Positions 6,201 to 11,879 of a DNA stretch of 11,879 nt are shown one piece after another. The translations under genes and the position numbers were made by a program. The first letter of the stretch is position 1; each line of letters opens with the position of its first letter. Where the stretch lies: contig JAQCLA010000053.1 in NCBI GenBank assembly GCA_027592105.1, positions 1 to 11,879 of the forward strand, in the 5' to 3' direction. Source of the stretch: Pseudomonadota bacterium. GTDB lineage: Bacteria; Pseudomonadota; Alphaproteobacteria; Rhodobacterales; Rhodobacteraceae. Below the pieces are notes generated by a model. It was not told the DNA's origin. It saw only the letters and a program-made list of their open reading frames with translations, and searched no databases.

Positions 6201-7934
6201 TTACTCCGCCGCTATATCTGCCAACGCCTCGGCGCGCAGGTCTTTTCTGAGGATCTTGCCGACGTTGGATTTCGGCAATTCATCGCGGAATTCAAAGAGT
6301 TTGGGCACTTTGTAGCCGGTCAGATGCTCTTTGCAGTAAGCGCGCAGCGCATCGGCCTTGAGGCCGGGATCGGAGGCCACGATATAGGCTTTGACCGCCT
6401 CGCCCGCCTCAGTATCGGGGACGCCGATCACCGCTGCCTCCAGCACGCCGGGATGGGCGGCCAGAACATCCTCCACCTCGTTGGGATAGACGTTGAAGCC
6501 CGAGACAAGGATCATGTCCTTCTTGCGATCCACGATGCGCACATAGCCGTCGGGGTCCATCACGCCGATATCGCCGGTCAAGAACCAGTCGCCACGCATG
6601 GTTTTGGCGGTTTCCTCGGGTTTTTCCCAATAGCCCTTCATGATCTGCGGTCCGCGCGCGGCGATCTCGCCGGGTTGGCCCTGTGGCACGGGATTGCCCG
6701 CCTCGTCGAGGCAGAGGATCTCGGTCGAGGGGACGGGCACGCCGATGGACCCGGCGCGCGCCTTGCCCAATGGCTCGAAGGTCAGCACGGGCGAGGTTTC
6801 GGTCAGCCCATAGCCTTGGATCACGGGGGCGCCGGTGATCCGCTCCCATGTCTCGGCGACGGAGGTTTGCAGCGCCATGCCACCGGCGGAGGCGAATTTC
6901 AGATGCTTGGGCGGGCTGTCGCGGAACCAGATTTCATTGGTCAGCCCGTTAAACAGAGTGTTCACGCCGCTCATCCAGGTGATCTTGTAGTTCTCAAACG
7001 CGCGCTTGAGGTTCGACAGGGGCCGTGGATTGGGGATCAGGATGTTGCGCGCGCCCAGCCAGTAAAAGCCCAGCAAATTCACCGTGAAGGCAAAGATATG
7101 GTAAAGCGGCAAGGCGGTCAGCGCCACCTCGCGGCCCTTTTCGACGCCATTCTCCACGCCTTCGATCAATTCCATGGTCTGTTCCATGTTCAAGAGCAGG
7201 TTGGCATGGGTCAGCATCGCGCCCTTGGAAACACCCGTGGTCCCGCCGGTATATTGCAGCACGGCGACATCATCGCCCGCGACCTCTTGGTGATAGGCCG
7301 CTACGGCGATCTTGTCGGCGGCGATGCGCGCGCGCCCTGCGGCCAAGGCGGCAGGTAGGCGGATATGGGGGGTGTCGATCCGCTTGACCGATTTGTCCCA
7401 ATATTTCTGCACCAAGCCCACGATGCCGCGCGGCATGGCGGGCAGAAACTCGGCCACGCGGGTGATGATCACATTGGGAATGGGATGGCCCGCTGTCGCC
7501 TGTGGCAGCTTGTCGGCGAACATATCCATGATGATCAGCGCATGTGGGCGGGCATCTTCGAATTGGCGCGCCATCTCTTCCGCGGTGTAGAGCGGGTTGA
7601 CGTTGACCAGCACGCAGCCCGCCTTGAACACGCCAAAGGCCGCCACGGGGAAGGATAGGCAATTGGGCATTTGCACAGCCACCCGATCGCCCATCTTCAA
7701 CCCGGCCACGTCGCGCAGATAGGCGGCCATCGCATCCGACATGGCATCGACTTGCGCGAAACTCAGCGTGCCGTTCATGCCGTTGGGCAAACAACATGTG
7801 AATGCCGGCGCGCGGCCATAGCTTGCCGCCACCGAACCGATCAAATCCGCAAGATTGCGATAGGCGGGGGTCGTGATTTCGACCCGCGCGCCCGCACGGT
7901 AGAAGGCCGTCCAAGGCCGATCTGGATGCTCCAT
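6201..7934 (-). CDS. fadD: Long-chain fatty acid-CoA ligase (AMP-forming), FadD-like
   Basis: Seen: 577 residues from ATG 7934. ANL-superfamily motifs occur in order: P-loop YTGGTTGVSKG (228-238), GYGLTETSP (374-382), WFLTGDIG (450-457) with the ribose-binding Asp, hinge region VDRKKDMILVSGFNVYP (468-484), and PKSNVGKILRK near the end with the catalytic Lys560. Reaction: a fatty (or other hydrophobic carboxylic) acid + ATP + CoA gives acyl-CoA + AMP + PPi, feeding beta-oxidation or lipid synthesis, in the cytoplasm or at the inner membrane. Start choice: ATG 7934 has AGGGGG (7946-7941) six bases upstream; the in-frame ATG 7949 would put that site inside the coding region and is less likely. 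Its coupling to a BASS symporter hints that the true substrate may be an imported carboxylate rather than ordinary fatty acids. Family sure, substrate not. Confidence 0.88.
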   Translation of the reverse strand: MEHPDRPWTAFYRAGARVEITTPAYRNLADLIGSVAASYGRAPAFTCCLPNGMNGTLSFAQVDAMSDAMAAYLRDVAGLKMGDRVAVQMPNCLSFPVAAFGVFKAGCVLVNVNPLYTAEEMARQFEDARPHALIIMDMFADKLPQATAGHPIPNVIITRVAEFLPAMPRGIVGLVQKYWDKSVKRIDTPHIRLPAALAAGRARIAADKIAVAAYHQEVAGDDVAVLQYTGGTTGVSKGAMLTHANLLLNMEQTMELIEGVENGVEKGREVALTALPLYHIFAFTVNLLGFYWLGARNILIPNPRPLSNLKRAFENYKITWMSGVNTLFNGLTNEIWFRDSPPKHLKFASAGGMALQTSVAETWERITGAPVIQGYGLTETSPVLTFEPLGKARAGSIGVPVPSTEILCLDEAGNPVPQGQPGEIAARGPQIMKGYWEKPEETAKTMRGDWFLTGDIGVMDPDGYVRIVDRKKDMILVSGFNVYPNEVEDVLAAHPGVLEAAVIGVPDTEAGEAVKAYIVASDPGLKADALRAYCKEHLTGYKVPKLFEFRDELPKSNVGKILRKDLRAEALADIAAE

Positions 7935-7997
7935 GAGCCTCCCCCTCATGTCACGCCACTATCGGGCGACGCTAGCGCAACTCGTTTGCACTTGGAA

Positions 7998-8036
7998 ATG
8001 AAAAGAAAAAGAACGTGGCGTCAGCCGCAGCACCAC
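7998..8036 (-). terminator. Intrinsic terminator after uraH
   Basis: On the minus strand, past the uraH stop, a 6-base-pair stem (GTGGTG with CGCCAC, one G-T pair; 8036-8015) has a 10-base loop and is followed by GTTCTTTTTCTTTTC. This separates uraH from the downstream fadD-like gene, which should then have its own promoter in 7950-8000; no convincing promoter boxes were seen there. Confidence 0.65.
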
Positions 8037-8049
8037 CTGCCAGCAGGGG

Positions 8050-8403
8050 TCAACTGCCGCGATATGTTCCATAGCCATAAGGCGATAGCAGCAAGGGCAC
8101 ATGGTAATGATCTTGTGCCGACATGCCGAAACGGATCGGCACCTCGTCCAGAAACAAAGGCTCGATCGCGTCGATCCCATGGCGGCGCAGGTAATCGCCC
8201 GCTGCAAAGACCAGCTCATAAGTGCCGGTCGCAAAGGCATCTTCGGGCAAGATCGGCCCATCGGTGCGCCCATCGGCATTGGTGATCTTTTCGGCGATTT
8301 TCTCGCGCGATTGGCCCGTGATGCGGTAAAGGGTGATCTTGAGCCCTTCCGCCGGGCTTCCACGCGAGGTGTCAAGAACATGGGTGGTCAGAAAACCGGG
8401 CAT
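8050..8403 (-). CDS. uraH: 5-hydroxyisourate hydrolase (transthyretin-like)
   Basis: Seen: 117 residues, the usual length of the bacterial enzyme. The N-terminus LTTHVLDTSRG has catalytic His8, followed by GR at 45-46 with the active-site Arg. DHYHVPLLLSPYGY contains His101, and the protein ends in YRGS, the C-terminal signature separating HIU hydrolases from true transthyretins. Reaction: 5-hydroxyisourate + water gives OHCU, the second step of urate breakdown to S-allantoin, in the cytoplasm. GGAGAG lies seven bases before ATG 8403. It is divergent from puuE-uraD, the next two steps of the pathway, across 107 bases (8404-8510) which should hold both promoters; no clear operator or promoter boxes could be named there. 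A terminator follows its stop. Confidence 0.93.
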   Translation of the reverse strand: MPGFLTTHVLDTSRGSPAEGLKITLYRITGQSREKIAEKITNADGRTDGPILPEDAFATGTYELVFAAGDYLRRHGIDAIEPLFLDEVPIRFGMSAQDHYHVPLLLSPYGYGTYRGS

Positions 8404-8497
8404 CTTGTCTCTCCGTCATGGCCTGCGCGACCATTTCCCAGCCGCGCCCCCCTTGCAACCCCCCGCACGCTTCGCCAAGCCTTTGTGCCAGACGAAC

Positions 8498-8502
8498 GGA
8501 GG
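8498..8502 (+). promoter_or_regulatory. Ribosome binding site fixing the puuE-uraD start
   Basis: GGAGG lies eight bases before ATG 8511. It decides against the longer in-frame start at 8418, whose extra 31 codons lack family similarity. Confidence 0.75.
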
Positions 8503-8510
8503 CCTGCCCG

Positions 8511-9920
8511 ATGAACAGATATCCCCGCGACATGACCGGCTATGGTGCCACGCCGCCCGATCCGCAATGGCCGGGTGGTGCCAAGATCGCGGTGCAGATC
8601 GTGCTGAACTACGAGGAAGGGGGCGAGAACAACATCTTGCACGGCGATGCCGCCTCCGAGGCGTTTCTGTCCGAGATCACCGGTGCCGCCCCTTGGCCTG
8701 GGCAGCGGCATTGGAACATGGAATCGATATATGACTACGGCGCGCGGGCGGGGTTTTGGCGGCTGCACCGCATGCTGGGCGCGCTGCCCGTCACCGTCTA
8801 TGGCGTTGCCACGGCGCTGGCGCGCGCGCCGGAACAAGTGGCCGCGATGAAAGACGCGGGCTGGGAGATTGCCTCCCACGGGCTGAAATGGGTCGAACAT
8901 CGCGACATGTCCGAAGAGCAGGAACGCGCCCAGATCCTTGAGGCCATCGCGCTGCACACAGAGGTGACGGGAAGCGCGCCGCGCGGCTGGTACACGGGGC
9001 GCTGTTCGATGAACACCGTGCGGCTGGTGGCCGAGACCGGGCAATGCGCCTATGTGGCCGATGAATATGCCGATGATCTGCCCTATTGGCGGCGGGTGGG
9101 CGACCGCGATCAGCTGATCGTGCCCTATACGCTCGATGTCAACGACATGCGCTTTGCCATTCAGGCGGGCTTTGCTGAGGGGGCGCAGTTCGGCCGCTAT
9201 ATCACCGACAGCTTTGACTGCCTTTATGCCGAGGGCATGGCAGGCGCACCCAAGATGCTGTCCATCGGGCTGCATTGCCGCCTGGCAGGGCGCCCCGGGC
9301 GGGCGCAGGCGCTGCAACAGGCGCTGGCCCATATGGCGGCACATGACGGCGTCTGGTTTGCCACAAGGTTGCAGATCGCTGAGCATTGGGCGCGTGTCCA
9401 TCCGCCAAAATCCGGGCCGCGCCCATCCCAGATGGACCGCGATAGCTTTGTCGCGGCCTTTGGCGGGATTTTCGAGCATTCCCCATGGATCGCCGAGCGC
9501 GCCCATGCGCTGGAGCTTGGACCGGCCCATGACACGCCGCGCGGCGTGCACGCCGCCCTTGCCCGCATCTTTCGCCGCGCGACCGAGGATGAGCGTCTGG
9601 CCGTGCTCAACGCTCATCCCGATCTGGCCGGCAAGCTTGCCGCCGCCAAACGGCTGACGCCCGAAAGCACGGCGGAACAGGCCAGCGCAGGCCTTGATGC
9701 ATTGACTGATGCGGAACATGCGGAGTTTACCGCCCTCAACACCGCCTATGTGGCGCAATTCGGTTTTCCCTTCATCATCGCGGTGCGCGACAATACCAAA
9801 GCCACGATCCTTGCCGCCTTTCGGCGTCGCATCGCGCAAGACCGCGCCACCGAGTTTGCCGAGGCCTGCCGTCAGGTCGAACGCATCGCCGAGCTACGCT
9901 TGATGGAGAAGCTGGGATGA
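8511..9920 (+). CDS. puuE: Allantoinase PuuE fused to OHCU decarboxylase UraD
   Basis: Seen: 469 residues. Residues 1-300 are PuuE, a polysaccharide-deacetylase-fold allantoinase: YPRDMTGYG at 4-12, VLNYEEGGENNILHGD (31-46), EIASHG (119-124), GWYTGR (159-164), YADDLPYW (186-193), GLHCRLAGRPGRAQAL (253-268). Residues about 303-469 are UraD: NAHPDLAGKL (367-376) with the catalytic His, STAEQASAGL (386-395), and FGFPFIIAVRD (417-427). Reactions: UraD decarboxylates OHCU to S-allantoin, and PuuE opens allantoin to allantoate. The chosen start ATG 8511 has GGAGG (8498-8502) eight bases upstream; in-frame ATG 8418 would add a Cys/Pro-rich stretch unlike the family. Its stop overlaps allA as ATGA. 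The fusion of two consecutive, though order-reversed, steps is known in some proteobacteria. Confidence 0.93.
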   Translation: MNRYPRDMTGYGATPPDPQWPGGAKIAVQIVLNYEEGGENNILHGDAASEAFLSEITGAAPWPGQRHWNMESIYDYGARAGFWRLHRMLGALPVTVYGVATALARAPEQVAAMKDAGWEIASHGLKWVEHRDMSEEQERAQILEAIALHTEVTGSAPRGWYTGRCSMNTVRLVAETGQCAYVADEYADDLPYWRRVGDRDQLIVPYTLDVNDMRFAIQAGFAEGAQFGRYITDSFDCLYAEGMAGAPKMLSIGLHCRLAGRPGRAQALQQALAHMAAHDGVWFATRLQIAEHWARVHPPKSGPRPSQMDRDSFVAAFGGIFEHSPWIAERAHALELGPAHDTPRGVHAALARIFRRATEDERLAVLNAHPDLAGKLAAAKRLTPESTAEQASAGLDALTDAEHAEFTALNTAYVAQFGFPFIIAVRDNTKATILAAFRRRIAQDRATEFAEACRQVERIAELRLMEKLG

Positions 9921-10405
9921 GCCGCGAGATCATGATCCAGCCGCTGACGGCGAAGGCCTTCGCCCCTTTCGGTGATGTGCTTGCGGTTGCGGGTGAGCCC
10001 GACAAGATCATCAACCAAGGGCTTTGCGGGCGCTGGCATGATCGCGCGAAGCTTGATTTCGACGGGGGCAGGGCGGGCATCAGCCTGTTTCAATCCGAGG
10101 CACGCAGCTTGCCTTACCAGCTTGAGATGGTCGAGCGCCATCCGCGGGGATCGCAGGCTTTCATCCCCATGTCGCTTGATCCGTTTCTGGTCGTCGTGGC
10201 TCCCGATGCGGGCGGTGCGCCGGGCCAGCCCTTGGCCTTTCGCACCGCGCCCGGCCAAGGGGTCAATATCGCGCGTAACACTTGGCATGGGGTGCTGACG
10301 CCGCTGCATGCGCCGGGGCTATTCGCTGTGGTCGACCGGATCGGCGAAGGCGCGAACCTTGAAGAACATTGGTTCGACCAGCCCTATCTGGTGCGCGCGG
10401 GCTGA
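9917..10405 (+). CDS. allA: Ureidoglycolate lyase
   Basis: Seen: 162 residues, the usual length. Family motifs: the start (IQPLTAKAFAPFGDVL), then IINQG (31-35), MVERHPRGSQAFIPM (71-85), which is the most conserved block, and NTWHGVLTPL (121-130), ending in EEHWFDQPY. Reaction: S-ureidoglycolate gives glyoxylate + urea, the last step of allantoin use, by a cupin-like cytoplasmic enzyme. ATG 9917 overlaps the stop of puuE-uraD by four bases, so the two are co-translated. The step between allantoate and ureidoglycolate (allantoicase or allantoate amidohydrolase) is not in the window. The glyoxylate made here is the substrate of the bhc genes that face this gene across the next intergenic region. 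Confidence 0.93.
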   Translation: MSREIMIQPLTAKAFAPFGDVLAVAGEPDKIINQGLCGRWHDRAKLDFDGGRAGISLFQSEARSLPYQLEMVERHPRGSQAFIPMSLDPFLVVVAPDAGGAPGQPLAFRTAPGQGVNIARNTWHGVLTPLHAPGLFAVVDRIGEGANLEEHWFDQPYLVRAG

Positions 10406-10423
10406 TCGCGGCGGGCCTGCAGC

Positions 10424-10455
10424 ATCTTTGCTTCTTAAATACTCCCGCCGGAGGC
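10424..10455. repeat. AT-rich island plus small hairpin, Rhodobacterales-type intergenic element
   Basis: The stretch has TTTGCTTCTTAAATA in a very GC-rich region, followed by CTCC-CGCC-GGAG (10442-10453), a 4-base-pair hairpin, and GGC. I recall closely similar elements after many genes in Rhodobacterales genomes. It lies 19 bases past the allA stop. Its function (end-of-transcript signal or dispersed repeat) is unknown to me. Confidence 0.45.
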
Positions 10456-10456
10456 A

Positions 10457-10522
10457 CCCGCCCTCACCACCCCGCAGGCCAGATAGGGCGGGGGCAGGTG
10501 CAGCCGCTTGGGCTGCTGCACC
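10457..10522. terminator. Two hairpins between convergent allA and bhcD
   Basis: The first stem is CCCGCCCT (10457-10464) with AGGGCGGG (10485-10492), both arms perfect, loop of 20. The second is GGTGCAGC (10497-10504) with GCTGCACC (10515-10522), loop of 10. The second can also fold as GCAGCC (10500-10505) with GGCTGC (10511-10516). Neither strand has a T run, so these would stop convergent transcription or protect 3' ends without being canonical intrinsic terminators. Confidence 0.45.
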
Positions 10523-10530
10523 CGTCACCT

Positions 10531-11529
10531 TCACAGCGGTACGATCGTCGCCATGCCTTGGGCAAGGGCCGCATCGACGATGGCATCGGCCACGGCCAGA
10601 TCTTGCAGGCCCACGCCTGTGCCATCGAACAGCGTGATCGTCTCGGCCGCGGCGCGGCCGGTATGGGTGCCGTTGATCACAGCACCGATTGGGGTCACGG
10701 CATCCGCCCCGATCAGCCCTTGGGCCACCGCATGTTGCGCCTCGCCGATGGTGATGGATTGCGCGACCTCGTCACAAAAGACCGCCGCGCGGCCCAAAAG
10801 CGCCGCCTCGACCTCTTGCTTGCCCTTGGTGTCGGTCCCCATGCAGGCCAGATGCGTGCCGGGGCTGACATGGTCGGCCAAAAGCGAGGGTGCGAAGCTT
10901 GAAGTGATGGTGATGATCACATCAGCGGCCTTGAGCCCGGACAAATCCACGGCCTCGAACGGCACACCCATTTCTTCTGCGACCGCGCCAAGACCGGGCA
11001 GCATTTCGGGGTGGTAGTTCCAGCCGATGACCTTGTCGAAGCTGTGAGTTTCCAAGGCGGCGCGCAGTTGGAACTTGGCCTGATGGCCCGCGCCGACCAT
11101 GCCCAAGACCCGTGCATCCTTGCGCGCCAGATGCTTGATCGAGACGGAGGAGGCGGCGGCCGTGCGCAATGCGGTCAACAGATTGCCGCCCACCATTGCC
11201 TTGACCCGGCCCGTGTCGGGATCAAACAGAAAGACGCTGGATTGATGGTTGATCAGCCCGCGCCGCTCGAGGTTATGGGGCCAGTAGCCACCAGCCTTCA
11301 GGCCCAGCACACCGCCCACGGCATCAAAGCCGCCCTTGAAGCCGTACAGCGCATCCTCGTGACCCAAGGCTTCGCGCACGACGGGGAAATTCACCGCATC
11401 GCCCGAGGCCATGGCGGCAAAGACCTTTTCGACCGCGTCAAAGGCCGCCTTGCGCGTCAGCAGATCGGCGATCATCCCCTCGGGGACGATCACCAGCTCA
11501 TGGGCGGGGGTCTTTCCGCCGTCCATCAT
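10531..11529 (-). CDS. bhcD: Iminosuccinate reductase BhcD (ornithine cyclodeaminase/mu-crystallin family)
   Basis: Seen: 332 residues, typical of the ornithine cyclodeaminase/mu-crystallin family. Signatures: GLKAGGYWP (76-84) with the family Lys, LLTALRTAAASS (117-128) with the substrate-binding Arg, the Rossmann motif VGAGHQAKFQLRAAL (145-159), ADVIITITSSFAP (202-214), HLACMGTDTKGKQEV (226-240), and LFDGTGVGLQDLA (300-312) with the family Asp. Known: BhcD reduces iminosuccinate to L-aspartate with NAD(P)H in the beta-hydroxyaspartate cycle of Paracoccus and related marine bacteria. The BhcD call rather than a true cyclodeaminase rests on position: it overlaps the stop of a BhcC-like gene by one base, matching the bhcABCD order. 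ATG 11529 is chosen; ATG 11526 is equally possible. Its end faces allA. Confidence 0.83.
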   Translation of the reverse strand: MMDGGKTPAHELVIVPEGMIADLLTRKAAFDAVEKVFAAMASGDAVNFPVVREALGHEDALYGFKGGFDAVGGVLGLKAGGYWPHNLERRGLINHQSSVFLFDPDTGRVKAMVGGNLLTALRTAAASSVSIKHLARKDARVLGMVGAGHQAKFQLRAALETHSFDKVIGWNYHPEMLPGLGAVAEEMGVPFEAVDLSGLKAADVIITITSSFAPSLLADHVSPGTHLACMGTDTKGKQEVEAALLGRAAVFCDEVAQSITIGEAQHAVAQGLIGADAVTPIGAVINGTHTGRAAAETITLFDGTGVGLQDLAVADAIVDAALAQGMATIVPL

Positions 11530-11879
11530 CAGTAGGCCTTGCCGCGTGCCGAGACGGGCCAGACCACCTCGACCTTGCCGCCGCGCACACCGACGAACCA
11601 GTCATGGACGTTGCAGGTCGGATCACAATGGCCGGGGACCAGCTTGAGCTTGTCATTAACCTTGAGCACCCCATCGGGGTCGGCCACCACGCCATGCTCG
11701 TCGGAGCATTTGACGTATTTCACATCATCGCGTCCAAAAATCACCGGCAGGCCTGAGTCGACCGATTGCGCCTTGAGGCCCGCATCGACGATGGCCTTGT
11801 CGGCTTTGGCGTGGCTCATGACGCTGGTCAGGATGAACAGAGCGTTTTCCCATTCGCCTTGGTCGATGCGCTTGCCGTC
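11529..11879 (-). CDS. bhcC: 3-hydroxy-D-aspartate aldolase BhcC, C-terminal part (runs off the window)
   Basis: Seen: an open frame from base 11879 to TGA 11531-11529, giving the last 116 residues of a protein whose start lies outside. It has the C-terminal beta domain of the DSD1/D-threonine aldolase type of PLP enzymes: VDSGLPV, CSDEHGVV (with the conserved Asp-Glu-His-Gly), and LVPGHCDPTCNVHDWF, whose His and Asp in HCD bind the divalent metal in D-threonine aldolases. Known: BhcC joins glycine and glyoxylate to (2R,3S)-beta-hydroxyaspartate, the entry step of the beta-hydroxyaspartate cycle. The TGATG overlap with bhcD shows translational coupling. Without the PLP-binding N-terminal half it could be another member of the family (D-threonine aldolase, D-serine dehydratase-like), but the bhcD neighbour makes BhcC most likely. 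Confidence 0.8.
   Translation of the reverse strand, partial: DGKRIDQGEWENALFILTSVMSHAKADKAIVDAGLKAQSVDSGLPVIFGRDDVKYVKCSDEHGVVADPDGVLKVNDKLKLVPGHCDPTCNVHDWFVGVRGGKVEVVWPVSARGKAY

Noticed and set aside
5337..7358. Open frame of 673 codons on the plus strand
   Set aside because: It is antisense to the symporter and acyl-CoA ligase genes, and its product is His/Asp/Arg-rich low-complexity sequence.
7935..7949. Longer start of the acyl-CoA ligase at ATG 7949
   Set aside because: The five added codons contain the ribosome site that serves ATG 7934.
8418..8510. N-terminal extension of puuE-uraD from ATG 8418
   Set aside because: The extra residues are Cys/Pro-rich and unlike the family, and GGAGG before ATG 8511 gives a better start.
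8388..9839. Open frame of 483 codons on the minus strand
   Set aside because: It is antisense to the well-supported puuE-uraD gene and has no recognisable motif.
1..11879. CRISPR arrays, tRNA, rRNA, insertion sequences, prophage or toxin-antitoxin genes
   Set aside because: No evenly spaced repeats, tRNA-like cloverleafs, transposase motifs or terminal inverted repeats were seen on either strand.

Overview
The window looks like chromosomal DNA of an alphaproteobacterium of the order Rhodobacterales (Roseobacter/Rhodobacter/Paracoccus group). The evidence is high G+C with strong G/C third-position bias, a 3-hydroxyaspartate aldolase/iminosuccinate reductase gene pair (bhcC-bhcD), the puuE-uraD fusion, and intergenic palindromes of a type I associate with this order. 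No transposase, integrase, tRNA, rRNA or CRISPR array was seen. Several long open frames lie antisense to real genes; they are a by-product of base composition and were left out.

Region 1 (1-3820, minus strand) is a tightly packed set of genes read from 3820 towards 1. It starts with a large two-part protein (family 2 glycosyltransferase plus methyltransferase-like domain). Next come an unrecognised 363-residue protein, possibly a degenerate SGNH/esterase-like fold, and a small unrecognised protein whose start appears damaged by a one-base frame problem. Last is a second glycosyltransferase cut by the window edge. This looks like a glycan- or surface-polysaccharide-modifying cassette, but the substrate is unknown.

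Region 2 (3957-7934, minus strand) holds a 402-residue polytopic membrane protein resembling what I recall as the TsoY family, then a BASS/SBF-type carboxylate symporter translationally coupled to a long-chain acyl-CoA ligase (fadD-like). The last two suggest uptake followed by CoA activation of a carboxylic acid.

Region 3 (8050-10405) is ureide/purine catabolism. uraH (5-hydroxyisourate hydrolase, minus) diverges from a fused puuE-uraD gene (allantoinase plus OHCU decarboxylase, plus), which overlaps allA (ureidoglycolate lyase, plus) by four bases. Together these take 5-hydroxyisourate to glyoxylate and urea; the urate-oxidising enzyme and the allantoate-processing step are not in the window.

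Region 4 (10531-11879, minus strand) holds bhcD and the 3' end of bhcC, two enzymes of the beta-hydroxyaspartate cycle, which assimilates glyoxylate into aspartate. Purine breakdown (which makes glyoxylate) and the cycle that consumes it therefore sit side by side, separated only by a hairpin-rich convergent intergenic region. That adjacency and the damaged gene in region 1 are the most interesting features here.
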